From NCBI GenBank assembly GCA_934457095.1, contig CAKSHJ010000003.1:1-64000 (forward strand): a DNA stretch of 64,000 bases. Reading direction: 5' to 3'. Source of the stretch: an uncultured Eubacteriales bacterium (GTDB taxonomy: Bacteria; Bacillota; Clostridia; Oscillospirales; Acutalibacteraceae). A model generated the notes under the pieces. The model searched no databases, was not told the origin of the DNA, and worked only from the letters and a program-made list of their open reading frames with translations. Shown here in pieces: positions 35,203 to 45,711 of the stretch. Position numbers and translations under genes: made by a program. The stretch's first letter is position 1; the number at the start of each line of letters is the position of its first letter.

Positions 35203-37818
35203 ATGAAACGGTTTTTCGTACAGAGCGTGCAGGAGACACTGGAAACCTTGGGAACAACGGCAAAAGGGCTGGATACAGAGCGGGTAAAGGAACAGCGGGC
35301 GCTGTATGGGCGCAATGAATTGCAGGAGAAGCGTAAAAAAAGCGTATGGCAGGTATTTTTTGCGCAATTTTTGGATTTGCTGGTGCTGATTCTGGTTGCG
35401 GCGGCGCTGATCTCCTTGATTACCGGCAATTACGAAAGCGTTGCGGTTATTTTAGTGGTGATTATACTCAATGCGGTTTTGGGTACGGTGCAGCATTTTA
35501 AAGCTGAAAAGTCGCTGCAAAGCCTGAGGGCCTTGTCCTCGCCGGTGGCAAGGGTTATTCGCGGCGGCCAACGTATGGAAATTGCTGCCTGCGACATTGT
35601 TGTGGGAGATGTGCTTGCACTGGAGGCCGGAGATATGATTCCGGCAGACGGCAGGGTAATCGAAAATTACGCCTTGCAGGTCAATGAAAGCGCGCTCACA
35701 GGGGAGTCGACAGCGGTGCATAAAACAAGCGATGTGCTTGAAAAAGACGAGCTTGCTTTGGGTGACCGTATCAATATGGTGTTTTCGGGTTCTATGGTGA
35801 CCTACGGGCGTGCATTGGTAGCGGTAACCGAGGTTGGTATGCAGACGGAAATCGGTAAAATTGCAGCATTGATGAACGATACCAAGGAACGTAAAACGCC
35901 GTTGCAAATCAGTCTTGACAGCTTTAGCAAAAAGCTTTCCATTATCATTATGGTTATTTGCTTTGTGGTGTTTGGACTGACGCTGTATCATGCGCTTTTC
36001 GGTAGTGGCAGCGAGCTGTTTCCGGCGATTATGGATTCGCTGATGTTTGCAGTGGCTTTGGCGGTGGCGGCGATTCCCGAGGCGCTTTCCTCCATTGTGA
36101 CCATTGCCTTGGCAATCGGTACCGGGCGCATGGCAAAGCAGCATGCTATTATGAAAAATTTGCGTGCGGTCGAGGGGTTAGGCTGTGTTTCCATTATCTG
36201 CTCGGACAAAACCGGCACGCTCACACAGAATAAAATGACTGTGACCGATTCCTTTTGCTTTGGAGAGGGGAGTTGCAGCCGGTTATTTTTAAGCGCCGTT
36301 TTGTGTAATGACACCACGGTAACACAAGGAGATATGCTGGGAGACCCCACCGAAACGGCATTGGTACAGGCCTACCGAAATGCCAACGACGATTATTTTG
36401 AGGTGCTGGAGCAATATCCACGTATTGCCGAGCTACCATTTGATTCCGAGCGCAAGTTGATGAGTACGCTGCACCGGATAGACGATAAGCTGTATTTGAT
36501 GACCAAGGGCGCTGTGGATGTTCTGCTGGAACGCACGACGCATATTTTGGACAACGGTAAGCCTCGTGAAATGACCGATGCTGATCGAGAGCGCATTGAA
36601 CGGGAAAACCGTTCCATGTCGGAAAGCGGACTGCGTGTACTGGCGTTTGCGCAAAAGGAGCAAAGTGAAGAAGCGGTGGCATTGCAAAGCGAGTGCGACT
36701 ATACCTTTTTGGGGCTGATTTGCATGATTGACCCGCCCAGAGAGGAGAGCGCGCCGGCAGTTGCCGATTGTTTACGTGCGGGAATTAAACCGATTATGAT
36801 TACCGGAGACCATAAGGTGACAGCCTCGGCGATTGCGCGGCAGATTGGCATTTTAAAACAGGACGATTTGGTGATGGTGGGCACCGAATTAGACAAAATT
36901 TCTGACGAAGAGCTTGCGGAATTGTTGCCAAAAATTTCGGTATATGCAAGGGTTTCGCCCGAGCATAAAATTCGCATTGTAGATCTGTGGCAGCAAAAGG
37001 GAGAAATCGTTGCCATGACCGGTGACGGCGTCAACGATGCGCCCGCTCTGAAAAAAGCGGATATCGGCATTGCCATGGGTATTACCGGAACAGAGGTTTC
37101 CAAGGACGCGGCATCTATGATTTTGACCGATGATAATTTTGCCACCATTATCAAAGCGGTGACAAACGGCAGAAATATTTATAACAACATTAAAAATGCT
37201 ATTTTGTTTTTGCTTTCGGGTAATACCGCGGGTATTTTAGCAGTGCTGTTTACCTCGGTATTTGGATTGCCGGTTCCGTTTACCGCTGTGCATTTGCTGT
37301 TTATCAATCTGCTTACAGACAGCTTGCCTGCACTTGCTATCAACATGGAGCGTTCGCATAAAGACTTATTAAGCGAGAAGCCTCGAAGTAGCAAGGAGTC
37401 CATTTTAACAAAGGCATTTTTAATTGCTACGGGCTATCAGGGGGTATTCATGGCGGCAGCTACAATCGGCGCATTTTTTATTGGATTACAGACCGATGCT
37501 GCTATGGCAAGCACCATGGCATTTGCTACTTTGTGTTTGGCAAGGCTATTTCATGGATTTAATACGCGGGGTAAAAACTCTATATTCAAATTGGGTATTC
37601 ACACCAATTGGTACAGTGTGGGGGCATTTATAATCGGTACGGGTTTGTTGTGCGGTGCGCTGTTTATTCCTGGCGTACAGAGTGTATTTGATGTTGCACC
37701 ATTAAACGGCATGCAGATTGGTGTAATTGCCGGTCTTGCATTTGCACCTACGGTGGTCATTCAGCTGATTAAAGCGATTGCAGATATAGCGTTTACACGG
37801 AAATGCAAAAAAACATGA
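35203..37818 (+). CDS. P-type cation ATPase (P2 type), probable Mn2+ exporter
   Basis: 871 residues from ATG 35203, with GGAGG 8 bp upstream; longer starts would lie in the riboswitch terminator. Ten-helix P2 ATPase: LTGES actuator loop, CSDKTGTLTQNKMT phosphorylation site (Asp about residue 336), MITGDHKVTA and GDGVNDAPALKKADIG. The transmembrane-4 motif reads AAIPEALSSIVTIALAIGT; the PEAL variant in place of PEGL is shared, as I recall it, with riboswitch-controlled Mn2+ exporters such as Lactococcus YoaB. Sequence alone would also fit Ca2+ transport; the Mn2+ riboswitch decides for manganese. Confidence 0.85.
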   Translation: MKRFFVQSVQETLETLGTTAKGLDTERVKEQRALYGRNELQEKRKKSVWQVFFAQFLDLLVLILVAAALISLITGNYESVAVILVVIILNAVLGTVQHFKAEKSLQSLRALSSPVARVIRGGQRMEIAACDIVVGDVLALEAGDMIPADGRVIENYALQVNESALTGESTAVHKTSDVLEKDELALGDRINMVFSGSMVTYGRALVAVTEVGMQTEIGKIAALMNDTKERKTPLQISLDSFSKKLSIIIMVICFVVFGLTLYHALFGSGSELFPAIMDSLMFAVALAVAAIPEALSSIVTIALAIGTGRMAKQHAIMKNLRAVEGLGCVSIICSDKTGTLTQNKMTVTDSFCFGEGSCSRLFLSAVLCNDTTVTQGDMLGDPTETALVQAYRNANDDYFEVLEQYPRIAELPFDSERKLMSTLHRIDDKLYLMTKGAVDVLLERTTHILDNGKPREMTDADRERIERENRSMSESGLRVLAFAQKEQSEEAVALQSECDYTFLGLICMIDPPREESAPAVADCLRAGIKPIMITGDHKVTASAIARQIGILKQDDLVMVGTELDKISDEELAELLPKISVYARVSPEHKIRIVDLWQQKGEIVAMTGDGVNDAPALKKADIGIAMGITGTEVSKDAASMILTDDNFATIIKAVTNGRNIYNNIKNAILFLLSGNTAGILAVLFTSVFGLPVPFTAVHLLFINLLTDSLPALAINMERSHKDLLSEKPRSSKESILTKAFLIATGYQGVFMAAATIGAFFIGLQTDAAMASTMAFATLCLARLFHGFNTRGKNSIFKLGIHTNWYSVGAFIIGTGLLCGALFIPGVQSVFDVAPLNGMQIGVIAGLAFAPTVVIQLIKAIADIAFTRKCKKT

Positions 37819-37951
37819 AAAATTTACGCGCGGCAAAGTTTGAGGCTTTGTCGCTACTGTTTTTACGACCGATTATGCATAAAATATACTTTTTTAGGCA
37901 GACGGCCGACTTGTGTGTTATGATAATAACAAAGTTTTGGGAGGGAGCAAT

Positions 37952-39067
37952 ATGGAACCGATTGGCGTTTATATACATGTACCGTTTTGCAGGCAGAAAT
38001 GTCCGTATTGCGATTTTTATTCCATGACGGATATGCATTTAACAGAGAGTTATACAGAATGTATAGTTAGAAAAATTTATACAAAAGGAAAAGAGCTGGG
38101 GGTCGTGGCAGATACGCTGTACTTTGGCGGTGGTACGCCCTCGGCATTAGGTGCGCGGCGGTTGGGGCGTATGATAGATACTGCTAAACAGGTGTTTGGT
38201 ATGAGAGGAGCGGAAATAACCGTGGAGGTAAATCCTGCTTTGGAAATGGAGTGTTTTTTTGAAACGCTTGCAGAAAAAGGTGTAAATCGGGTTTCGATCG
38301 GCGTACAAAGCGCGCACGAAAGCGAGTTGCAGCTATTGGGCAGAATCCACACGGCAAGGCAGATACAGGCGGCGGTGACAGCGGCACAAAAAGCCGGTAT
38401 TACGAATATTTCGATGGATTTGATGGTGGGAATAGCCCGACAGACTAAGGAAAGTCTGCGGAACTCAATTGCATTTTGCCGAGATATGGGTGCAGGGCAT
38501 CTTTCGGCGTATTTGCTGAAAATTGAGCCGGATACGCCCTATGCGCGGCAGCGTGACACGCTCATTTTGCCCAATGACGACCAAATGAGCGAACTTTACC
38601 TATTTATGGTGCAGGAGTTAGAAAAGCAAGGCTATTTTCAATATGAAATCTCAAATTTTGCACAGAAAGATAAACACGGTATTTTACAAATCAGTCGGCA
38701 TAATTTGAAGTATTGGCAGAGCAAGCCGTATTTGGGAATAGGACCGGCGGCGCATTCCTTTATAAACGGAGAACGGTTTTATTACAGCCGGTCATTAGAG
38801 GACTTTTTAACGGGAAAACCGCCGATTGCGGACGGAGTAGGCGGCAGCAAAGAGGAATTTGCGATGCTGGCGCTGCGACTGACCGACGGTCTGACTGATG
38901 CGCAGTGGGAGGAGCGTTTTGGAGAATTGTTGCCGCAGGTGTATAAGGTGCGGGCAAAGCAATATGAAACGGCGGGTTTGGTGCGCATGACAGAAGGCGG
39001 TTTTGCATTGACGGCACAGGGATTTTTGGTTTCGAATGCACTGATTGGCGCGATTCTTTACGGGTAG
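37952..39067 (+). CDS. hemW: Radical SAM heme chaperone HemW-like
   Basis: 371 residues from ATG 37952 behind GGGAGGGAG. CRQKCPYCDF is the CxxxCxxC radical SAM cluster motif, with FGGGTPSAL, SIGVQSAHESEL and the C-terminal HemN_C domain (LGIGPAAHSFINGERF). It is homologous to the coproporphyrinogen dehydrogenase family but the HemW group delivers heme rather than oxidising it. Stands alone between the ATPase and the MBOAT pair. Confidence 0.88.
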   Translation: MEPIGVYIHVPFCRQKCPYCDFYSMTDMHLTESYTECIVRKIYTKGKELGVVADTLYFGGGTPSALGARRLGRMIDTAKQVFGMRGAEITVEVNPALEMECFFETLAEKGVNRVSIGVQSAHESELQLLGRIHTARQIQAAVTAAQKAGITNISMDLMVGIARQTKESLRNSIAFCRDMGAGHLSAYLLKIEPDTPYARQRDTLILPNDDQMSELYLFMVQELEKQGYFQYEISNFAQKDKHGILQISRHNLKYWQSKPYLGIGPAAHSFINGERFYYSRSLEDFLTGKPPIADGVGGSKEEFAMLALRLTDGLTDAQWEERFGELLPQVYKVRAKQYETAGLVRMTEGGFALTAQGFLVSNALIGAILYG

Positions 39068-39169
39068 AATGGGTGGTTTATTTGTGGGTTTTGTGTAACA
39101 TAGTAAATTTATACCGCCTTTTGCATGGAATAATTGTGAAGATTTTGGGGAAGTATTTAGGAAATTGCA

Positions 39170-39199
39170 TTGTGCAGTACTAGGAAATTATTGTATAAT
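39170..39199 (+). promoter_or_regulatory. Promoter of the MBOAT/DHHW pair
   Basis: TTGTGC (39170-39175), 18 bp, TATAAT (39194-39199). Confidence 0.5.
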
Positions 39200-39259
39200 G
39201 AAAAAAACTTACAAATTTTGAGAAAATAAAACGGTGAGGAATCGAAACGGAGAAAAAGC

Positions 39260-40672
39260 ATGGTTTTCAGCAGTTTAAATTTCATGTTTGTATTTCTTCC
39301 CCTTGTATTGGCGGTTTATTTTATTTGTCCCAGAAAAATCAGGAACTTGATTTTATTTGTAGCAAGCCTTATTTTTTACGCGTGGGGAGAACCTTTCTAT
39401 GTATTGCTAATGTTATTTTCTACCGCGGTGAATTTTGCTTATGGTGCGATAGTGCAAAAATACCGCGGCAAAACCGTCGGCAAGTGGATTTTGATAAGCT
39501 CGGTGGTCTTGAATTTGGGAATTTTGGGCTTTTTTAAATATACCGATTTTTTTATTGGCAACCTCAATATGTGGTTTGGCTCCCATATGCCGCTTTTACA
39601 AATTGCCCTGCCCATCGGTATTTCATTTTACACCTTTCAGATGATGTCTTATGTAATTGATGTGTACCGGGGCGATGCCGACGCACAGCGCAACTTTATT
39701 TCATTTGGAGCGTATGTGGCGTTGTTTCCACAATTGGTGGCGGGTCCTATTGTACGGTACACCACCATTGCAGACCAATTGGAGCATCGCAGGGAAAATG
39801 TGGAGATGTTTGCCGGGGGTATTCAGCGATTTGTGACCGGTCTTGCTAAAAAAGTGCTGCTTGCCAACAATATCGGGCAGGTATGGACGCAGCTTTCGGC
39901 GTTGGAACCTGCGAGTATGAGCGTTATGGGTACATGGCTGGGTGCGCTTGCGTTTACTTTTCAGATTTACTTTGATTTTTCGGCGTATTCGGATATGGCG
40001 ATTGGTTTGGGACAAATGTTTGGTTTTCGTTTTTTGGAAAACTTTGATTACCCGTATATTTCAAAGAGCATTACCGAATTTTGGCGCAGGTGGCATATTT
40101 CTTTGGGAACATGGTTTAAGGAATATGTATATATACCGCTGGGGGGCAACCGCTGCGGTTTGCCAAGACAAATTTTGAATATTTTGGTGGTATGGTTTTG
40201 CACGGGCTTTTGGCACGGTGCAAGCTGGAATTTTTTAATATGGGGTGGCTATTACGGTGTACTGTTAATATTGGAAAAGCTGTTTCTGCTCAAATTTTTA
40301 AAGAAAATTCCTGCGGTTTTCTCTCATATTTACACGCTGTTTTTTGTGGTAATCGGTTGGGTGATTTTCGGTTTTGACGACATGGGTAAGGGCTGGGAAT
40401 ATTTAAAAGGAATGTTTGGCTTTGGTGGCTTGCCGCTTACAGACAGACTTTCGTTATATTTATTGCTTTCTAACCTTGTGCTGCTATTGATTTTAATTGT
40501 CGCAAGTACGCCGTTGCCTACAAAATTAGGCAAAAAACTAATGGCTTTGGTGCAAGGTAGAGTGTGGGTTGCCATGCTGCTGGAAAATGTGTTTGTATTG
40601 GCGTTATTTACGGTTTCGGTGGCATTTTTGGTCAACAGCACCTATAACCCGTTTTTATATTTCAGATTTTAG
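39260..40672 (+). CDS. MBOAT O-acyltransferase (AlgI-like)
   Basis: 470 residues, about 10-12 membrane helices. VFSSLNFMFVFLPLVLAVYF is the standard AlgI/DltB-type N-terminus, WRRWHISLGTWFKEY and FWHGASWNFL the conserved MBOAT core with the catalytic His. Such proteins move an acyl (often acetyl) group across the membrane to a surface polymer. The next gene, 11 bp on, encodes the usual extracytoplasmic DHHW/AlgJ-like partner. ATG 39260 with CGGAG upstream. Confidence 0.9.
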   Translation: MVFSSLNFMFVFLPLVLAVYFICPRKIRNLILFVASLIFYAWGEPFYVLLMLFSTAVNFAYGAIVQKYRGKTVGKWILISSVVLNLGILGFFKYTDFFIGNLNMWFGSHMPLLQIALPIGISFYTFQMMSYVIDVYRGDADAQRNFISFGAYVALFPQLVAGPIVRYTTIADQLEHRRENVEMFAGGIQRFVTGLAKKVLLANNIGQVWTQLSALEPASMSVMGTWLGALAFTFQIYFDFSAYSDMAIGLGQMFGFRFLENFDYPYISKSITEFWRRWHISLGTWFKEYVYIPLGGNRCGLPRQILNILVVWFCTGFWHGASWNFLIWGGYYGVLLILEKLFLLKFLKKIPAVFSHIYTLFFVVIGWVIFGFDDMGKGWEYLKGMFGFGGLPLTDRLSLYLLLSNLVLLLILIVASTPLPTKLGKKLMALVQGRVWVAMLLENVFVLALFTVSVAFLVNSTYNPFLYFRF

Positions 40673-40683
40673 GAGGTCGTTGC

Positions 40684-41856
40684 ATGAAAACACGCGCGGG
40701 GGTTATGACGCTTGTGTTTGTATTGACATTGGGTATCATTGCGCTGGTCAATGCTGTGCTGCCAAAGCAGAGTTTTTCTGAAAATGAAAACCGTGTATTG
40801 GCGGAATTTCCGCAGTTGACCTGGCAGAGTTTGATGAAGGGCACAGCCGTGACCGACGAAAATGGTAAAGAAACCAAACAACTTTGGACCACCGATTTTG
40901 AAACCTATATTGCCGACCACTTTATACTGCGCGACCGGTGGATAGGGCTGAAATCTTTAGTAGAGCTGGCTGCGCAGAAACAGGATTCCGGGCAGGTATA
41001 TTTTGCAAAGGACGGTTATTTAATTGAGCAGTTCTGGAGTTATGACAGCGGCAGATTTAAGGGGAATATAGCGGCGGTAAAACAATTTACACAAACGGTG
41101 CGCGAGCAATTTGGCATAGAGGTAAAAACTATGCTGGCGCCAACGGCCGGCGATATTTTAAAAGACAAGCTGCCGTTATTTGCGCCCGAGGTGGACCAGC
41201 AGGCTCTGCTTGCGCAAATACGGCAGGAATTACCCGGCCTGATAGATGTAAGTCAGAGTTTGCGTGCGCATAGTTCGGAGGGAATATTTTACAAAACGGA
41301 CCACCATTGGACCTCGCTGGGAGCGTATTACGCTTACCGGGAATTTTGCGCAGCGGCAGGCATAGAGACAAAGGCGCTTGCATGGTATGAACCGCAGGTT
41401 TTAACACAGAATTTTTTAGGCACTACCTACTCCAAGGCGAATTTGTATACGGCTTCTCCGGAAACGATTATGTATTACAAAAACCCGGAAGTTTCCGTGC
41501 AGGTGGAGTACCGTGCCGGAGATAAGGTTACGCAAACTTCGGACTCTTTGATTGAGGAGGAATATTTGAGTCAAAAGGATAAATATTCTGCGTTTTTAAA
41601 CGGCAATCAGGCGGTTACTAAGGTGACCAGTGACTGCAAAAACGGGAAACGCCTACTGGTGATTAAGGACTCCTATGCCAACAGCTTTGTGCCGTTTACA
41701 GTAGGTGATTACGAGCAGGTGCATATGTTGGATTTGCGAGCTTACAAGCAAAGCGTAACCACTTATATGCAGGAAAACGGTATAACGGAGGTTTTGTTGC
41801 TGTATAATTTGAAAAATTTTACCGAGGATTCCAATGTTTACAGACTCAATCAATAG
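40684..41856 (+). CDS. DHHW-family (AlgJ/AlgX-like) extracytoplasmic protein
   Basis: 390 residues from ATG 40684 behind AGGAGG. One N-terminal membrane anchor (residues 7-26), then an SGNH-like domain: FYKTDHHWTSLGAYYAYREF gives the DHHW signature and LLVIKDSYANSFVPF the block with the catalytic Ser region. Expected to finish transfer of the acyl group supplied by the MBOAT partner to an exopolysaccharide or wall polymer. No polymer synthesis genes are nearby. Confidence 0.85.
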   Translation: MKTRAGVMTLVFVLTLGIIALVNAVLPKQSFSENENRVLAEFPQLTWQSLMKGTAVTDENGKETKQLWTTDFETYIADHFILRDRWIGLKSLVELAAQKQDSGQVYFAKDGYLIEQFWSYDSGRFKGNIAAVKQFTQTVREQFGIEVKTMLAPTAGDILKDKLPLFAPEVDQQALLAQIRQELPGLIDVSQSLRAHSSEGIFYKTDHHWTSLGAYYAYREFCAAAGIETKALAWYEPQVLTQNFLGTTYSKANLYTASPETIMYYKNPEVSVQVEYRAGDKVTQTSDSLIEEEYLSQKDKYSAFLNGNQAVTKVTSDCKNGKRLLVIKDSYANSFVPFTVGDYEQVHMLDLRAYKQSVTTYMQENGITEVLLLYNLKNFTEDSNVYRLNQ

Positions 41857-41857
41857 G

Positions 41858-41893
41858 AGCGCTCCTTGTCGTATATGCGGTGGAGCGTTTTTT
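41858..41893 (+). terminator. Terminator of the MBOAT/DHHW pair
   Basis: CGCTCC (41860-41865) pairs with GGAGCG (41882-41887), then TTTTTT. Confidence 0.7.
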
Positions 41894-41953
41894 GTGTTTC
41901 GGGTGCAAAAACAGCGGGATTTTGGCATTCATAATAAATTTACATTTGGAATA

Positions 41954-41982
41954 TTGACTTTGCATGGGTAAAATGGTACATT
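41954..41982 (+). promoter_or_regulatory. Promoter of hrcA-grpE-dnaK
   Basis: TTGACT (41954-41959), 17 bp, TACATT with an extended TGG before it (41974-41982). The CIRCE operator lies just downstream, covering the transcription start. Confidence 0.7.
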
Positions 41983-41994
41983 ATAAGTAAAGTT

Positions 41995-42021
41995 TTAGCA
42001 CTCTAAATACACGAGTGCTAA
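41995..42021 (+). promoter_or_regulatory. CIRCE operator (HrcA binding site)
   Basis: TTAGCACTC, 9-bp spacer, GAGTGCTAA: a perfect match to the CIRCE inverted repeat. HrcA should repress this operon here at normal temperature. Confidence 0.97.
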
Positions 42022-42047
42022 GTTAACTTCGAAAAGAGGTGAAGGGG

Positions 42048-43091
42048 TTGGAGCTGAGCGAACGAAAATTAAAAATCCTCAAGGCAGTTGTAGATGCTTA
42101 TGTGGAAACAGGAGAGCCGGTGAGTTCAAAGCTGCTTGCGCTGGAACTGGGTGTTTCCTCCGCTACGGTGCGCAATGAGATGGCAAATTTGGTGGCCATG
42201 GGCTATTTACAGCAGCCTCATACCTCTGCCGGACGCATACCCTCGCAAAAGGGTTACCGCGTGTATATAGACCATTTGATGCCCGCATCAGCCATGACCG
42301 AACAAGAACAAAAATATTTGGACGGCATGCTCATGGAAAATGCCTATGACCCGGACAAATTACTCAGCAGTGTTTCGCAGTTGCTTGCCAATGCGTCTAA
42401 ATTTGCGGCGGTTTCCACGATGCCGGCGGCAAACGGCGCGGTGATTAAAGGCGTACAGTTTGTGCAGACGGGGCGGCGTACTGCTATGGTGATTTTAATG
42501 ACCTCGACCGGTGTGATGAAAACACGGGTATTCCGCTGTGATTTTGATATTACCGTGGAAATGCTGCGGATTTTTTTCCGTATTTTTAACGAGAAATTTG
42601 CAGGAGTGTCGGTGCAGGCGGTCACGCCGGCGTTTATTCAATCCATAGGAGCCTCCTTGGGAGAAATGACGGTGTTGATTTCCACGGCATTGTTGGCGGT
42701 TTTGGAAACAGCCGGGGATTGTATGCGTGCCGAAATTAACTTAAAGGGCGAGACCAATTTGCTGTTTTACCCGGAATTTGAACCGGGAAATGTACGCCGT
42801 ATTATGGATTTTTTAGAGAGCGGACAGGAAATTTCCCGCTTTTTAAATGTAGGCGGCGTACAAAACGCAAAGTCTGCCAAGGTGCAGGTGTTCATCGGCA
42901 GCGAGACTAATCGTGCCGAATTGAGTGACTCCAGCTTGATTGTAACGCAGTATACCATTGGCGGGGAACATGCGGGTACAATTGGCATTTTAGGACCCAC
43001 TCGCATGCAATACGGAAAATGGATAGCGTATTTGGAATATGTGTCCGATTCCGTTGGCAAAATGTTGACCACACTGATGAAAGAACAGTGA
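42048..43091 (+). CDS. hrcA: Heat-inducible transcription repressor HrcA
   Basis: 347 residues from TTG 42048, giving (M)ELSERKLKILKAVVDAY as in the family, with GAGGTGA 5 bp upstream; an in-frame GTG at 42039 overlaps that site. Winged-helix LGVSSATVRNEMANL and QPHTSAGRIPSQKGYR are diagnostic. It binds CIRCE at 41995-42021 and depends on GroEL for activity in studied species. First gene of the operon, so it is autoregulated. Confidence 0.95.
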   Translation: MELSERKLKILKAVVDAYVETGEPVSSKLLALELGVSSATVRNEMANLVAMGYLQQPHTSAGRIPSQKGYRVYIDHLMPASAMTEQEQKYLDGMLMENAYDPDKLLSSVSQLLANASKFAAVSTMPAANGAVIKGVQFVQTGRRTAMVILMTSTGVMKTRVFRCDFDITVEMLRIFFRIFNEKFAGVSVQAVTPAFIQSIGASLGEMTVLISTALLAVLETAGDCMRAEINLKGETNLLFYPEFEPGNVRRIMDFLESGQEISRFLNVGGVQNAKSAKVQVFIGSETNRAELSDSSLIVTQYTIGGEHAGTIGILGPTRMQYGKWIAYLEYVSDSVGKMLTTLMKEQ

Positions 43092-43134
43092 TTTTTATTT
43101 TTTATGAAAATATGCTTATGAAGGGGGAATTATT

Positions 43135-43653
43135 TTGGCTGAAAAAGAAAAAGAGGTGCAGACCGAAGCTACCGAACAAAAAGAACAATCGGCAACGCCG
43201 GAGCTTTTGCAGGAAGAGCTGCAAAAGCTGCAAAAATTAAGAGAAGAAGAACAAGATCGGTATATGCGGGTGCTTGCGGAGTATGATAATTACCGTAAGC
43301 GTACCGAGCGCGAAAAAGCAGCGACCTATGAAGCGGCGGCAGCTGAAACCGTAGCGCAATTTTTGCCTGTTGCGGATAATATGGAGCTTGCTTTGGCGCA
43401 GCAGGGCTGCTCTGCTGAGGATTTGAAAAAAGGCGTGGAGATGATTCAGAAAAATTTAGACGAGATTCTGACAAAGCTGGGCGTTTCGACCATGGGGCAG
43501 GTGGGAGAGCCGTTTAACCCGGAATACCACCAAGCGGTTTCGCATATTGAGGACCCAGCATTGGGCGAAAACGTAATTGCAACCGTTTACCGCAAGGGCT
43601 ACCGCATCGGAGATAAAATTGTGCGGCACGCAACGGTAATTGTTGCAAATTAG
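43135..43653 (+). CDS. grpE: Nucleotide exchange factor GrpE
   Basis: 172 residues from TTG 43135 behind GGGGGAA. N-terminal Glu/Gln-rich coiled coil, then [20 protein letters not shown] and the C-terminal beta-wing [20 protein letters not shown]. Releases ADP from DnaK. Lies between hrcA (43 bp) and dnaK (56 bp). Confidence 0.95.
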   Translation: MAEKEKEVQTEATEQKEQSATPELLQEELQKLQKLREEEQDRYMRVLAEYDNYRKRTEREKAATYEAAAAETVAQFLPVADNMELALAQQGCSAEDLKKGVEMIQKNLDEILTKLGVSTMGQVGEPFNPEYHQAVSHIEDPALGENVIATVYRKGYRIGDKIVRHATVIVAN

Positions 43654-43709
43654 GCAATTTTATTTTTGTGAGCAATGAATTTTCAGATATATTTTGGAGG
43701 ATTGATATT

Positions 43710-45551
43710 ATGGCAAAGACAATTGGTATTGACTTAGGTACAACAAATTCCTGCGTGGCAGTCATTGAGGGCGGCGAACCCGTAGTCATTGCAAATGCAG
43801 AGGGCGCAAGAACCACGCCTTCCATTGTGGCATTTTCCAAAACCGGGGAAAGGATGGTAGGTCAGGTGGCAAAGCGTCAGGCGATTACCAACCCTGAGCG
43901 TACCGTGGTTTCCATAAAAAGAGAAATGGGTACTAACCACAAGGTGAGTATAGACGATAAGTCTTATACGCCGCAGGAGATTTCCGCTATGATTCTGCAA
44001 AAATTGAAGGCCGATGCAGAGGCTTATTTGGGCGACACCGTAACTGCGGCGGTGATTACCGTACCGGCTTATTTTACCGATGCGCAGCGGCAGGCCACCA
44101 AAGATGCCGGTAAAATTGCCGGACTGGATGTAAAGCGTATTATTAACGAGCCGACTGCGGCAGCGCTCTCCTACGGCATTGACAAGGGCGAGGATCAAAA
44201 GGTGATGGTGTACGACCTTGGCGGTGGTACTTTCGATGTTTCCATTATAGAAATGGGAGACGGTGTGCAGGAGGTTCTGGCAACTGCCGGTAATAACCGT
44301 TTGGGTGGCGACGACTTTGACAAGCGCGTTTGTGACTGGATGATTGCGGAATTTAAAAAGGCCGAGGGCGTGGATTTAAGCGCTGATAAAATGGCGATGC
44401 AAAGATTACGCGAGGCGGCTGAAAAAGCAAAAATCGAGCTTTCCGGTATGACAACGGCGAATATCAATCTGCCGTTTATCACAGCCGATGCCTCCGGTCC
44501 GAAGCATTTAGATTTAAATTTGAGCAGAGCTAAATTCAACGAGCTGACAGCCGATTTGGTAGAGGCTACTATGGAGCCGGTTCGTCAGGCGCTCAAGGAT
44601 TCCGGTTTGCAAATCGGTGACTTGAGCAAGGTGTTGCTGGTGGGCGGTTCTACCAGAATTCCAGCAGTGCAGGAAGCTGTCAAAAAATTGACCGGCAAAG
44701 ACCCGTTTAAGGGCATTAACCCGGACGAATGCGTTGCTATGGGCGCTGCTTTACAGGCAGGCGTGCTGGGCGGAGAGGTGCAAGGCTTACTGCTGCTGGA
44801 TGTTGCGCCGCTTTCTTTGGGTGTTGAAACCATGGGCGGTGTAATGACTAAGGTGATTGAGCGCAACACCACCATTCCGACTAAGAAGAGTCAGATTTTT
44901 TCCACTGCTGCAGACGGTCAGACCTCCGTTGAGGTGAATGTTCTGCAGGGCGAGCGCGAATTTGCAAAAGACAATAAACAACTCGGTTTGTTCAAATTGG
45001 ACGGCATTGCGCCGGCTCCTAGAGGTATTCCGCAAATTGAGGTGACTTTTGACATTGATGCAAACGGTATTGTAAATGTTTCTGCAAAAGATATGGCGAC
45101 CGGTAAGGAGCAGAAAATTACGATTTCCTCCAGCACCAACATGAGTAAGGATGAGGTGGAAAAGGCCGTTGCGGATGCCGAAAAATATGCGGCTGAGGAC
45201 AAGAAGAAACGCGAAGAAGTCGATGCGAAAAATGAGGCGGAGAATCTATGCTTTTCTGCAGAAAAAGTAATAAAAGACGCGGGCGATAAAATTGACGAGT
45301 CCGATAAAAATGAATTGAACCAGAAAATTGCAACGTTGAGAGAGGCCATTTCCGGCGGAAATACCGAGGCCATTAAGCTTGGTACCGAAGATTTGCAAAA
45401 AGCAGTGTATGCCGTTTCTGAAAAATTGTATCAAAGCGGTGCGCAAGTAAATTCTGCCGGACAGACAACGCCCGAAAACGGTGCGCAAAGCGGCGCTGAC
45501 GGCGATGTATATGACGCCGACTTTAAAGATGTAGAGAATCAGGAAAAATAA
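43710..45551 (+). CDS. dnaK: Chaperone DnaK (Hsp70)
   Basis: 613 residues from ATG 43710 with TTGGAGG upstream. [13 protein letters not shown] phosphate-1 loop, [40 protein letters not shown], and a C-terminal YDADFKDV tail like other Firmicutes DnaK. Works with GrpE and DnaJ encoded around it. Confidence 0.97.
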   Translation: MAKTIGIDLGTTNSCVAVIEGGEPVVIANAEGARTTPSIVAFSKTGERMVGQVAKRQAITNPERTVVSIKREMGTNHKVSIDDKSYTPQEISAMILQKLKADAEAYLGDTVTAAVITVPAYFTDAQRQATKDAGKIAGLDVKRIINEPTAAALSYGIDKGEDQKVMVYDLGGGTFDVSIIEMGDGVQEVLATAGNNRLGGDDFDKRVCDWMIAEFKKAEGVDLSADKMAMQRLREAAEKAKIELSGMTTANINLPFITADASGPKHLDLNLSRAKFNELTADLVEATMEPVRQALKDSGLQIGDLSKVLLVGGSTRIPAVQEAVKKLTGKDPFKGINPDECVAMGAALQAGVLGGEVQGLLLLDVAPLSLGVETMGGVMTKVIERNTTIPTKKSQIFSTAADGQTSVEVNVLQGEREFAKDNKQLGLFKLDGIAPAPRGIPQIEVTFDIDANGIVNVSAKDMATGKEQKITISSSTNMSKDEVEKAVADAEKYAAEDKKKREEVDAKNEAENLCFSAEKVIKDAGDKIDESDKNELNQKIATLREAISGGNTEAIKLGTEDLQKAVYAVSEKLYQSGAQVNSAGQTTPENGAQSGADGDVYDADFKDVENQEK

Positions 45552-45711
45552 TTACCGTTTTTTCTGGCGATGCGTTTACACAGCAAAGCATTGACTTTAT
45601 ACGATTTTTCGACTATGATAAAGAGGTTGTATCAGGGTCATGTGTTTAGTAAAAACGGAATTTTTAAGATAACGGCTTTTGCTGTGCAGAACGATTTTGG
45701 GAGTGATGAGT

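Noticed and set aside
35203..37818. Simple Ca2+-ATPase label
   Set aside because: The upstream Mn2+ riboswitch and PEAL motif favour manganese export, though Ca2+ cannot be excluded.
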